DNA of 64,000 nucleotides from Bacteroidales bacterium (GTDB lineage Bacteria; Bacteroidota; Bacteroidia; Bacteroidales; UBA932): NCBI GenBank assembly GCA_017471045.1, contig JAFUWZ010000007.1, positions 62,001 to 126,000 of the forward strand, read 5' to 3'. Shown piece by piece: positions 35,185 to 43,835 of this stretch (position 1 is its first letter; each line of letters starts with the position of its first letter). The notes under the pieces were generated by a model. It saw only the letters and a program-made list of their open reading frames with translations, ran no database searches and was not told where the DNA came from. The position numbers and the translations under genes were made by a program.

Positions 35185-36676
35185 ATGAATAACATTATCT
35201 CAAAAACTAATCTTTGTCATATTTGCCTCCTAACATTCTTTTCTTTCTTCTTATTATGGGGTAATTCTTGCTCAAGATTAGAGCCGCAACCAGTCCGACA
35301 GTCCGATTTGCGCGTCCGATCGACCACCGAGAACGGTAATCGAAGCGACTATCTCGTCACGCAAAGAATGGCTGAACTGTTTTTTTCATCTCAAGCGAGC
35401 AATCCTCCGATTCTAAACGTTGAGCCCTATGAGAAAGATGGACAAATCTGTTTTTATAATCAATCATAGGAAAGGGTACACAATCATAGCAGCAGATACT
35501 CGAGTCCAGCCCATCCTTGGAGAGAGCGAATCTGGTGTCTTATCTCTGCAATCCTGCGACAATCCTGGAGTAAAAGTCTGGATGGAGGATACTGCTGATC
35601 GAATTCTTATTTTGAAGAAAGAGAATCCCATTGTCAAAAAGGATTATTCTGATCTATGGCAGCCTTTCAAGGAAAAGACATACATTCCCGTCCAGACTCG
35701 AATTATTGATGTCGACTCTATCTGGATTCGAGTTGTTGAGACATCCAGCCAGACGCTATACTATCATGCCGATCAATCCGCCCTGCTTACAACAAAGTGG
35801 GGTCAAAAAGCTCCATGGAATGCGAAAATGCCTCAGGACTACATCACAGGGGGGCGTTGTGCAACAGGGTGTGCGGCAGTAGCAGTGTCACAGATCCTAA
35901 GATATTTTAATAAAAGAGGCAACTATCCAACTGATTTGTGGCACAATATTGCCATTCAGAGCACAACACCTGTCTATAACCCATTTAATTATACTTGGTA
36001 TCTTAAAACGTCTTTATCAAAATCGAATCACAAGACGAATTCCTCGCGATGGAACAGTATGCCAGATACGAAATTGGGGTCACATACTAGTTATGTTTCA
36101 CAGTTGATGTTGGACATTGGCAACCGAATCAATATGTTTTATAGCGAGAACGATAGTTTCGTTACAGGCGATTCTCTTCAATACAGCATTCCCAATCTTT
36201 CCCAATGTGGGATTTCATCCAGGTTCGCACCTTTCAATTTTTCACTGGCCGCGTCAAACATTGAAATGGGCTGGCCCGTGATTGTCTCTGCGTTCACTAG
36301 TCCTACGCTTCCACGAGAAGGACATGTATGGATTATTGATGGTTGTAAAGATTATTCACGCACCTATACAACGACCGAAACATTCTACTGCATTCATCCC
36401 GATACTATGAGTGGATATTCAAATATAGTCAGCGTATATTCATACGACGAGATGATGAGCATTTACCCGGAAGCGTATTCTGGAATGCAGACTGTATCAA
36501 GCGTAGAATATACCATGAGGAATCTCCATATGAATTGGGGCTGGGATGGTGACGGTAATGGCAACTACGACATGCTTATCGATGATGACTGGATTTATTC
36601 ACAAGGGACATCATCCGTAAATCTCTTGTATTCGAGAAGCATGCATTATCATATTCAAACAAGTCAATTGAACTAA
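35185..36676 (+). pseudogene. C10 (streptopain-type) peptidase with a +1 frameshift
   Basis: The ATG at 35185 starts a lipoprotein-like signal (lipobox GNSC) and the Spi propeptide, but this frame stops at 35467-35469. A frame shifted by one base (open from before 35420) continues with GYTIIAADTRVQPILGES (end of propeptide) and the C10 catalytic domain: CATGCAAVAVSQIL (catalytic Cys codon at 35870-35872), GHVWIIDG (His) and MNWGWDGDGNG. Removing one T from the T5 run at 35451-35455 joins both frames without a stop. C10 enzymes are secreted cysteine proteases. It is either a pseudogene, a phase-variable gene or a sequencing error. A serpin gene follows after 11 bases. Confidence 0.85.
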
Positions 36677-36687
36677 AACTGAGGGAG

Positions 36688-37932
36688 ATGCGAAAATATA
36701 ACATTTGGGGGTTTATCGTCATGATGCTCTTGGCGGCGTCTTGTGACCAGGCCCGGTTGAATCCAGATAATAATATCAAAACCCTCCCGCTGACGCGGAG
36801 TGAGGCGTCTTACGTAGAAGCCAATAAGGATTTCGCTACGGAATTGCTTCATATGTACTATGACAAAGAAGGAGCGGCCAAAGGCTTCGTACTTTCCCCG
36901 GTAAGCTTGCAGATGTTTTTTGGGATGCTGAATGCTGCAGCATCGGAAGACCAGGCAGCCCAGATCAACAAAATGCTGGGATATGACGGGAGAACGGCGG
37001 AAGGAATCAATTCCTTCTGTCGAAAAGTTTTGGAATCATCCCCCACACTGGATTCTAAGGTCACGGTGGATGTATCCAATCAATGGTGGCTCAATTCTGC
37101 CGCAGGGTTCAAGTTCTATGCGTCCTTTGCAAACACGTTAAAGGAGAATTATCAAGTGGATGGAGAAGTCCGCGACTTCTCAACGGAACCGATGTATGAA
37201 ATCACCCGTACATGGGTCTTGAACCACACGCATGGAATGATTGATGTCGGTTGTCCGCCACCTTATCCGAGGCAATGTATCATTGCAAATACCGCGTATT
37301 TCAAAGCTGACTGGAAAGACCCTTTCGACCAAAAACAAAGTTTCCAGGGAGATTTCCGCCGAGAAAACGGCTCAACGACCCATGTGAAATACATGAACCG
37401 CCTCTTCCGGGACCTCGACCTTTATCAAGACAACACGATGCAGGCCCTATATCTTCCGCTCGGCGACGGTGCCTTCCAAATGGAGTTCTACCTTCCGCGA
37501 GAAGGGAAACAAGTCCGTGATGTCTTGTCGAGTCTCCGGGCAGGGCAGTTTCCCAGGAAGGGGGAACCTGGCCCGGCCCAAGTCACGTTGCCTTCCTTTG
37601 ATCTGCTCTGCAGCAACGGCACCCTGGCGGGTGACTTGCAGAACCACTTCCAAGTTTCGCTATGCGATCCGGATCGGTCCTCGAACAAGTATCCCTTGTC
37701 CGGAGAGGATAACGAGGGTGTCGGGATCGAGTTGGGCAATGTTGCACACATCGCCCGGATTATCGTGAATGAAACGGGCGCGGAAGCCGCCGCTGTCACC
37801 ATAAATCACGCCTTCACGATGAACAACGAAGTCCGATACTTCTCCGCCACGCGACCCTTTGTATTTGTCATCCGGGAAGTTGGATCCGGCATTGTCTTTT
37901 TCAACGGCATTTTTGCCGGTGACACAAAGTAG
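36688..37932 (+). CDS. Serpin lipoprotein (protease inhibitor)
   Basis: 414 residues. Signal IVMMLLAASCDQ gives a lipidated N-terminus. The serpin fold is complete: GFVLSPVSLQMFFGMLNAA, IIANTAYFKADWKDPFD, a hinge NETGAEAAAVT with small residues as required for inhibition, and the C-terminal RPFVFVIRE. Counting P15 Gly364 places P1 at Met378 and P1' at Asn379, which suggests elastase/chymotrypsin-like targets (inferred). It starts 11 bases after the C10 peptidase gene and may protect the cell from that enzyme or from host proteases. Its stop abuts the convergent acyl-CoA synthetase gene. Confidence 0.9.
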   Translation: MRKYNIWGFIVMMLLAASCDQARLNPDNNIKTLPLTRSEASYVEANKDFATELLHMYYDKEGAAKGFVLSPVSLQMFFGMLNAAASEDQAAQINKMLGYDGRTAEGINSFCRKVLESSPTLDSKVTVDVSNQWWLNSAAGFKFYASFANTLKENYQVDGEVRDFSTEPMYEITRTWVLNHTHGMIDVGCPPPYPRQCIIANTAYFKADWKDPFDQKQSFQGDFRRENGSTTHVKYMNRLFRDLDLYQDNTMQALYLPLGDGAFQMEFYLPREGKQVRDVLSSLRAGQFPRKGEPGPAQVTLPSFDLLCSNGTLAGDLQNHFQVSLCDPDRSSNKYPLSGEDNEGVGIELGNVAHIARIIVNETGAEAAAVTINHAFTMNNEVRYFSATRPFVFVIREVGSGIVFFNGIFAGDTK

Positions 37933-39597
37933 TTACTTTGCGACATCATTATTGGAGGGGCCATCGTCCGCATTGTCCCGGGGCTTCTCTTTGTAGAGAA
38001 AACGCTTGATCTTGAGGGTGGCGGTCTTGATGAAGGGCTCCTTCTCGACTTCGACGTCGGAGATGCGGCTGCTGCGGTTGACGCGTTCGTTGACGAATTT
38101 CAGGATCTCTTCCTTGCGGCGGTCGAGCTCTTCGACGAAGCGGTCCTGGTTCTCATAGTTCCAGTTGAGCACGTCATCGTTGAAATGGACCAGGGCCACG
38201 AGGTGGCCGTTACGCTCCACGACCAGGGACTCGTTGATGCCGTTGATGTCGTTGATCACGCTCTCGATCTCCTCGGGATAGATGTTTTCGCCCGAAGGGC
38301 CGAGGATCACGCTGCCCAGGCGACCCTTGATCGCATAACGCTTCTTCTTGTCCACGGTCGCCACATCGCCGGTGCGGAACCAGCCGTCCTCGGTAAACAC
38401 GGAGAGCGTCCGCTCATAGTCCTTGTAGTAGCCGCGCATCACATTGTCGCCTTTGACAACGATTTCGCCCTCGCCGGTCACGGGATCCTGGTTCTCCAGG
38501 CGGATCTGGACGCCGTGGGCTGCGATGCCGGTCGTGCCGATATACGTATGGGACGGATTCGCATTGCAGATCAAGGGGGCCGTCTCCGTCAGCCCGTAGC
38601 CGATCGCATAGGGGAAATGAGCCTTTTTCAGGAAGGTCTCCACCTCGGTGTCGAGTTTGGCGCCGCCGATGCCGAAGAAACGCATCCGGCCGCCGAACGT
38701 CTTCTTGAGCCGCATACCGACCCGCGCGTACAGCAGGCTGGGCCAGATCTTCTTGAGGCGCAGCAGGAAACGGCTCTTTTCGATCGTCGGCACAATGCTC
38801 GAACGATAGATCTTCTCCATCACGAGCGGGACCGACAGCATCAGGGTCGGGCGGACCTTGGAGAAGGCCGGGATCAGCACGGACGGAGTCGGCGGACGGT
38901 TCAGGTAGTAGGTCACGGCTCCGTGCGAGAAGGCGTACAGCATACCGACGCTCATCTCGTAGGTGTGTGCCAGCGGCAGGATCGAGAGGAAGACCTCGTT
39001 GCGGCGCAGCGGTTTGGCCTTCCAGGAAGCCAGGATGTTGGCGCAGAAATTCCGGTGGCTCAGCATCACGCCTTTGGCGGCCCCGGAGGTGCCGGACGTG
39101 TAGATGATGCAGGCCAGGTCGTCGGCCGTGGGAGTGGAAATCGTGCCGTTGCAGGTGTAAGCCTCCTCGCCGACGCGGGCGATGGACAGGTCGTCGGTGT
39201 AAAAGACGACCCGCATCTTGGACAGGATCTCTTCCGGGATCTTGTCGATCAGGCGCTTCGACGCAAAGACGGCTTTCGCTTCGGAATGGATGAGGATATT
39301 GGAAACCTCGTTGGGCGTGAGCTCCGTCAGCATCGGGACGGCGATGCGCCCGAATGCCACGATGGAGAAATAGGCAACGGCCCAGTTGGGTATGTTCTGG
39401 GAGAGGATGGCGACACGGTCACCACTGTTGATCCCGAAATTGGCGAGCTGCCCGGAAACGCGCCGGCAGCGCTCCCCGAACTCCTGGTAGGTATAGTGTC
39501 CTGTCCCGTCCGTGAGACTGTAGGCCAGGCGTTTGGCGTATTTGGAAATGGAATAGTTAAAAACTTCGGCGAGAGATTGAAAGCGGTGTCGTCTCAT
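37933..39597 (-). CDS. Long-chain acyl-CoA/acyl-ACP synthetase (AMP-binding)
   Basis: 554 residues. The ATP motif IIYTSGTSGAAKGVMLSH, GYGLTETAPLI and GWFRTGDVATVDKKKRYAIK are those of ANL-family fatty acid ligases. It activates a fatty acid through acyl-AMP to CoA or another thiol. It is the third gene of a minus-strand operon (synthetase-acyltransferase-synthetase), overlapping the acyltransferase gene by 4 bases. The C-terminal tail (DNADDGPSNNDVAK) is acidic and unstructured. A role in recycling fatty acids into phospholipid or special lipids is inferred from the neighbour. Confidence 0.9.
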   Translation of the reverse strand: MRRHRFQSLAEVFNYSISKYAKRLAYSLTDGTGHYTYQEFGERCRRVSGQLANFGINSGDRVAILSQNIPNWAVAYFSIVAFGRIAVPMLTELTPNEVSNILIHSEAKAVFASKRLIDKIPEEILSKMRVVFYTDDLSIARVGEEAYTCNGTISTPTADDLACIIYTSGTSGAAKGVMLSHRNFCANILASWKAKPLRRNEVFLSILPLAHTYEMSVGMLYAFSHGAVTYYLNRPPTPSVLIPAFSKVRPTLMLSVPLVMEKIYRSSIVPTIEKSRFLLRLKKIWPSLLYARVGMRLKKTFGGRMRFFGIGGAKLDTEVETFLKKAHFPYAIGYGLTETAPLICNANPSHTYIGTTGIAAHGVQIRLENQDPVTGEGEIVVKGDNVMRGYYKDYERTLSVFTEDGWFRTGDVATVDKKKRYAIKGRLGSVILGPSGENIYPEEIESVINDINGINESLVVERNGHLVALVHFNDDVLNWNYENQDRFVEELDRRKEEILKFVNERVNRSSRISDVEVEKEPFIKTATLKIKRFLYKEKPRDNADDGPSNNDVAK

Positions 39598-40145
39598 TGG
39601 GTGATGTATTTCTCGGGATGTTTCCCGGTCAAATGCATGTCTTCATACAGTTGCTGGATCCGCTTCATGTCGGCGCGGGCGTCGTCGGTCAGTTCGACCT
39701 TCTGTCCCCGTCCCACACGCTTGGTTTTCCAGTCGAAATAGCCCAGATAGACGGGGACCCCGGTCTTGCGGGCGATGAGGTGGAATCCGGTCTTCCAGTG
39801 CTTCACGGGCTTGCGGGTCCCTTCCGGCGCGATGGCCAGGTGGAAGTGTCCCGGCTTTTCCATCTCCTCGATCACGCTCTTGACGAGGGCGGCGGAGTTG
39901 GAACGGTCCACGGGGATGGCTCCCAGCTTGCGCATCAACCAGCCCAGCGGCGGGAAGAACATCTCCTTCTTGACCATGCAGCGGGCAAAGCCCCCGACGG
40001 AAGTGTAATACAGATAGGAAATCGCGAAGTCCCAGACCGAGGTATGCGGGACACCCAGCAGGATACATTTCTCATCTTCTGCCGGCGGCTCTACAGCCGT
40101 CCAGCCCAGCGCCTTAAGCAGCCATCCACAGAATTTTCTCCACAT
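39594..40145 (-). CDS. PlsC-like lysophospholipid acyltransferase
   Basis: 183 residues, short for PlsC but complete for the compact Bacteroidota type. VPHTSVWDFAISYLYY carries the H(X)4D catalytic motif, and LAIAPEGTRKPVKHWKTGFH the glycerophosphate-binding EGTR motif. It transfers an acyl chain to a lysophospholipid or other acceptor at the inner membrane. Sandwiched between two acyl-CoA synthetase genes on one transcript, so substrate channelling among the three is plausible. Confidence 0.88.
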   Translation of the reverse strand: MWRKFCGWLLKALGWTAVEPPAEDEKCILLGVPHTSVWDFAISYLYYTSVGGFARCMVKKEMFFPPLGWLMRKLGAIPVDRSNSAALVKSVIEEMEKPGHFHLAIAPEGTRKPVKHWKTGFHLIARKTGVPVYLGYFDWKTKRVGRGQKVELTDDARADMKRIQQLYEDMHLTGKHPEKYITQ

Positions 40146-40195
40146 AGGTCAACATTTGAGCCCGTTTTGCTGCAAAATCCGTACCCACCCCCTTG

Positions 40196-41824
40196 TCAGG
40201 CATTCATGTCCGTATAGAGGGAGCGCTTGATCGAATGTTTGGGCGTATGGACAAAAGCATCTTTCATCAGTTCCAGCCTGGAAAGCTGGCTGTAGAGCGG
40301 CAGGACGCTGTTGATCCGGTTTTTCAAGGCATCCGCCGACACGGTGCCGGCCCCGTCCGCCAAAGCCACCAGCGCCACGATCTTGCCACCCCGGGAGACA
40401 ACCAGCGATTCGCCGACCTCCGGAAGGCTGTTGGCTACCGCCTCGATCTCCTCCGGATAGATGTTCTGGCCATTGGAGCCCAGAATCATGCACTTGCTCC
40501 GACCCTTCAGGCTGATCGCACCGTGGCGGTCGATGATGCCCAGGTCGCCGGTCTTGAGCCAGCCATCCTCCGTGAAACTGGCGCGGGTCGCTTCCTCGTT
40601 CTTGAAATAGCCGTCCATCACGACCATCCCCCGGACCTGCACCTCTCCGACGATTCTTTCCGGATCGGGAGACGCAATTCGGACCTCATTGTAGCCCGGC
40701 AAAGAGGCGCCGCAAGTACCCGGGCGGAAGCGGTTCCAGGGCCGGTAGGAGATCAGCGGACCACATTCGGTCATGCCATAGCCGACCGCATAGGGCATAC
40801 GCATCTTGCGCAGGACTTCCTCCACGGACGGATTGAGTGCGGCGCCGCCCATCGGGATCTCGCGCACCTTGCCGCCGAAGGCTTCCAGCAACTTGCCGCG
40901 CAAGATCCGGTAGAGGATCTCCCGGATGCCCGGAATGTGCGTCAGCACCCGTACCGCAGGCTTGTCCAGGACGGGGAGGATCTTGCCCTTGACGATCTTT
41001 TCCATCACCAGCGGGACCGTGATCAAGATGTAGGGCCGGACGTCGGCAAAAGCCGCCATCAGGGTGGAAGGACCGGGCGTCTTGCCGAGGAAAAAGACAT
41101 GGCTTCCACCGCACAGGGGATAGAGGAACTCGAAGGTCAGGCCGAACATGTGGGCCATCGGGAGCATCGAGAGCGACCTGTCCTCATAGGTGACGCGGAT
41201 CGCCTCCAACGCATAATTGACGTTGGCGCTGAGGCTGCGGGCCGACAGCATCACCCCCTTGGGCTGGCCGGTCGTACCGGAAGTGTAATTGATGACGGTC
41301 AGGTCCCCGGGGGCCCCGGGTTCGATGTCCACGTCCTCCCGGGACAGGCCGTGGGGATAACTGCGGCTGAATTCCGCCTCGGCATCCGAGAACGCGCGGG
41401 CATACTCGGGCTCGCGGGCCCACAGGCAGGTGAAACTGCGCAGGCTGACGACGGCCTTCAGATGCTCCGCCTGGCGGGGATCGATGGCCGAAAAGACGCG
41501 CTCATCCGTAAAAAGGATGACGCTCTCCGAATGGTCCGTGAGACGCAGGATCGCTTCCGGCGTAAAATCATACAGAATAGGAACAGTAACAGCATAATAA
41601 GTACTGGTTGCCAGAAACGCCATCGCCAACCGGGCGGAATTCTGACCGCAGATGGCGACTTTGTCGCCGGGGTTCAGGTTTAGGTTTTTATATGCGAAAT
41701 GGATTTTCTTCAGTTCACCGGCGAGCGCCCGGTAGGAATAATCCTGGCCCTTGTAGTCGCTGAGGGCAGGCTCGTCCCACTTGGCGAGCGTGACCTCCTT
41801 AAGATAGGAAAGAAAGTGTTTCAT
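40196..41824 (-). CDS. AMP-binding acyl-CoA synthetase (second copy)
   Basis: 542 residues. INYTSGTTGQPKGVMLSARS (ATP loop), GYGMTECGPLISY and GWLKTGDLGIIDRHGAISLK are ANL-family motifs. The protein is clearly related to the synthetase at 37933-39597 but divergent, e.g. in the substrate-binding central part, so the two may prefer different chains. First gene of the operon; a 50-base gap separates it from the acyltransferase gene. It has a promoter box at 41850-41857. Confidence 0.9.
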   Translation of the reverse strand: MKHFLSYLKEVTLAKWDEPALSDYKGQDYSYRALAGELKKIHFAYKNLNLNPGDKVAICGQNSARLAMAFLATSTYYAVTVPILYDFTPEAILRLTDHSESVILFTDERVFSAIDPRQAEHLKAVVSLRSFTCLWAREPEYARAFSDAEAEFSRSYPHGLSREDVDIEPGAPGDLTVINYTSGTTGQPKGVMLSARSLSANVNYALEAIRVTYEDRSLSMLPMAHMFGLTFEFLYPLCGGSHVFFLGKTPGPSTLMAAFADVRPYILITVPLVMEKIVKGKILPVLDKPAVRVLTHIPGIREILYRILRGKLLEAFGGKVREIPMGGAALNPSVEEVLRKMRMPYAVGYGMTECGPLISYRPWNRFRPGTCGASLPGYNEVRIASPDPERIVGEVQVRGMVVMDGYFKNEEATRASFTEDGWLKTGDLGIIDRHGAISLKGRSKCMILGSNGQNIYPEEIEAVANSLPEVGESLVVSRGGKIVALVALADGAGTVSADALKNRINSVLPLYSQLSRLELMKDAFVHTPKHSIKRSLYTDMNA

Positions 41825-41849
41825 ACGTCTGTCGGGGTTTGATCTGCTG

Positions 41850-41857
41850 CAAAATTA
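41850..41857 (-). promoter_or_regulatory. -7 box of the acyl-CoA synthetase operon
   Basis: The minus strand reads TAATTTTG, a TAnnTTTG match, 25 bases upstream of the ATG at 41824. No clear -33 box. Confidence 0.4.
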
Positions 41858-41919
41858 CAGGTCCCGCTCCGCCGGAGGAAAGAAAGCGGAGCTTTGGGGC
41901 TAAAAAAGCAGCAAAAGTT

Positions 41920-41949
41920 TGTTTTGGCGGAAAAAACCTCCTATTTTTG
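41920..41949 (+). promoter_or_regulatory. Promoter of the LytTR regulator gene
   Basis: TTTG (41920-41923), 18 bp spacer, TATTTTTG (41942-41949). The predicted start site is near 41955. Confidence 0.6.
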
Positions 41950-41982
41950 GGATGAAATCCGGGGGTATCGGTTTTCATCCCA
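41948..41982. promoter_or_regulatory. Inverted repeat at the LytTR gene transcription start
   Basis: TGGGATGAAA (41948-41957) and TTTCATCCCA (41973-41982) form a perfect 10-bp inverted repeat with a 15-base spacer, overlapping the -7 box and start site. Either an operator or a leader hairpin. Confidence 0.5.
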
Positions 41983-42010
41983 GAAAAGTTTGGGACTAAA
42001 AAGGGATGTT

Positions 42011-42823
42011 ATGAGCCAGATTCTACGATTAGGCAAAGGCTTTTCGGCGCAGGTCATCTACATGATCGTGCTGCCGCTCTTTTTCTTTGCCTTCACGATG
42101 CTGTATGATCCTTTCCACATCCAGGAGTACTACTCGTTCGGCAGTTTCATCTCGGCTTTCCACATCGTGATGCTCTCCTGCATCCTGCTGGTCTGGCTGA
42201 TCCTGAGCCGGACGGTTTTTTATTTCCTCAACAAGGAACTCACGCTGCACTGGTGGCAGTATGCCCTGTGGTGTTTCGGGGAAGTGCTGATCGCTCCGTC
42301 CTTCATGGCGCTCTATACCTGCCTTTTCCGGCACGAGGGCAACAATTATTTTGGGATCCTGGCGACCTGCTTCGTCTTTTCGGGGATGTCGCTGGTCTTC
42401 CCCTACGTGTTCCTGATCATGCAGCAGATCATCTACAACCGCAACGAAGACCTGCGCAACAAGGACCTTCTCCCGGACAAGAACCTGGTCCGCTTCCTGG
42501 ATGAGCACATGCGGCTCAAACTTTCGATCGCCCCCTCCTCGGTCCTGTATGTCAAGTCGGAGTTCAACTACCTCAAGATCTACTACCTGAGCGGGACGCA
42601 CGTCAAGGAATATACCTTGCGCAACTCGATGAAGAGCCTCGGAGAGTCGGTTCCGCCGCAAGTCCTCGTGCGCTGCCAGCGATCCTACTTCGTCAACCCC
42701 GCCCACGTAAAGGTCCTCTGGAAAGACAAGGAAGGGTTCATCTACGCCGACCTGGATGTGGCCGACCAGCCCTCCATTCCCGTCAGCAAGCCGTATTATG
42801 ACACTCTTTCCGCATTACTCTAA
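42011..42823 (+). CDS. Membrane-bound LytTR-family transcriptional regulator
   Basis: 270 residues from the ATG at 42011 (MSQILRLGKG); an upstream ATG at 41894 precedes the promoter and is not used. Four hydrophobic segments (about residues 15-32, 46-66, 80-103 and 112-136) form a membrane domain. The C-terminal about 100 residues are a LytTR DNA-binding domain (ILYVKSEFNYLKIYY-like block, VRCQRSYFVNPAHV). No receiver domain is present, so the membrane part probably senses the signal. It precedes a metallophosphoesterase gene and has repeats in its own promoter that suggest self-control. Confidence 0.88.
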   Translation: MSQILRLGKGFSAQVIYMIVLPLFFFAFTMLYDPFHIQEYYSFGSFISAFHIVMLSCILLVWLILSRTVFYFLNKELTLHWWQYALWCFGEVLIAPSFMALYTCLFRHEGNNYFGILATCFVFSGMSLVFPYVFLIMQQIIYNRNEDLRNKDLLPDKNLVRFLDEHMRLKLSIAPSSVLYVKSEFNYLKIYYLSGTHVKEYTLRNSMKSLGESVPPQVLVRCQRSYFVNPAHVKVLWKDKEGFIYADLDVADQPSIPVSKPYYDTLSALL

Positions 42824-42843
42824 GTCATTTAATTTCAAAAGAT

Positions 42844-43803
42844 ATGGATAGAAGATCCTTCCTTTCAAGCCTGGCGCTCCTGGGTGTCCAGGGATGCCTG
42901 ATGGATGCCTCCGGAGCCATCCGCAAACTGGATGCCGAACCGAATGACGGCCGCGCGCGCCGGCGTCGCAAAGGCCCCGTATATGACGACAACCTCGTCT
43001 GCCTGATCTCCGACCTGCACACCAACCCCGGCGCTTATCAGCCGGCCCGGCTGGAGCGCACGATCGCCGACATCCTCGCCCTCGACCCGCTCCCGCGCAA
43101 CGTGATCGCGCTGGGCGACCTGGCCTACCTGCTGGGCAAGCCCGAAGAATATGCACGCCTGAAAGAGATCCTCGTCCCGCTGGAAGCTTCCGACATCCGC
43201 TTGACGCTGGCCATGGGCAACCACGACCGCCGAGCCCACTTCGCGGAGGCGTTCCCGGGCTACGCCGCCGCCTCGGAACTGAAGGACCGTTTCGTCTATG
43301 TCGTCGAGACCCCGAGAGTCGACTTCATCGTGCTGGATTCGCTCCAGGAGAGCACGGATCCGCGCAAATGGATCACGCCCGGCGCCCTGGACGACGGGCA
43401 GCGGGCCTGGCTGCAGGAAAAACTCGCCGCCTACAAGGATAAGCCCGTTTTCGTGATGTCCCACCACCCGCTCGGCGAAATCGGTATCCGGGATCTCCTG
43501 CTGGACTGCCCGACTTGCTGCGGCTACATCCACGGTCACGACCATGTCTGGCGGCCGGGCTGGAGCCACCGCAACTACCGGGACCGGGACCTGATCCGTA
43601 CCCTCTGCGTCCCTTCGACCGGTCACTGGGGCGATATCGGCTACACCCTGCTGGAACTGGGTGAGACCTCAGCCGTCGCCCGGCTCCACCAGTATGAATT
43701 CTTCTTCCCGAATCCCCTTGCCGAAGGCGAAGCCAAACCGGCCCAATGGTCGATGATCGAAGAAGAGCACCGCGACGCCCTCTGCCGCTTCGCCTACCGC
43801 TAG
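42844..43803 (+). CDS. Secreted calcineurin-like metallophosphoesterase
   Basis: 319 residues. The N-terminus DRRSFLSSLALLGVQGCLM combines a Tat-like RRSFL with a lipobox Cys, so it is probably exported and lipidated. Metal-binding motifs are complete: LISDLHTN (D-x-H), ALGDLAYL (GD), MGNHDRRAH (GNHD), MSHHPLGE (H) and HGHDHVW (GH-x-H). Such enzymes hydrolyse phosphomono- or diesters; the substrate is unknown. It lies 20 bases after the LytTR gene. A short remnant of a TonB-type gene end begins at its stop codon. Confidence 0.88.
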   Translation: MDRRSFLSSLALLGVQGCLMDASGAIRKLDAEPNDGRARRRRKGPVYDDNLVCLISDLHTNPGAYQPARLERTIADILALDPLPRNVIALGDLAYLLGKPEEYARLKEILVPLEASDIRLTLAMGNHDRRAHFAEAFPGYAAASELKDRFVYVVETPRVDFIVLDSLQESTDPRKWITPGALDDGQRAWLQEKLAAYKDKPVFVMSHHPLGEIGIRDLLLDCPTCCGYIHGHDHVWRPGWSHRNYRDRDLIRTLCVPSTGHWGDIGYTLLELGETSAVARLHQYEFFFPNPLAEGEAKPAQWSMIEEEHRDALCRFAYR

Positions 43804-43832
43804 CGCAACTGGAAGATGACGGGGAAGGACTT
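43800..43832 (-). pseudogene. Remnant of a TonB-domain C-terminus
   Basis: The minus strand reads KSFPVIFQLR then a stop, matching the end (YTFPVIFQLR) of the TonB-domain gene at 47260. The DNA at 43803-43828 matches 47263-47288 at 24 of 26 bases. An in-frame stop just upstream shows only the tail remains. Confidence 0.6.
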
Positions 43833-43835
43833 GGA

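Larger units (their letters stand above)
41895..42002. repeat. Direct repeats around the LytTR gene promoter
   Basis: TTTGGGGCTAAAAA (41895-41908) and TTTGGGACTAAAAA (41989-42002) match at 13 of 14 positions and lie 94 bp apart, one on each side of the promoter. Their position suggests binding sites for the LytTR regulator or another factor. Confidence 0.5.

Noticed and set aside
35420-35470. Programmed ribosomal frameshifting to express the first C10 peptidase
   Set aside because: The T5 run is not followed by a recognisable stimulator, and C10 genes are not known to use frameshifting; a mutation or sequencing error is simpler.
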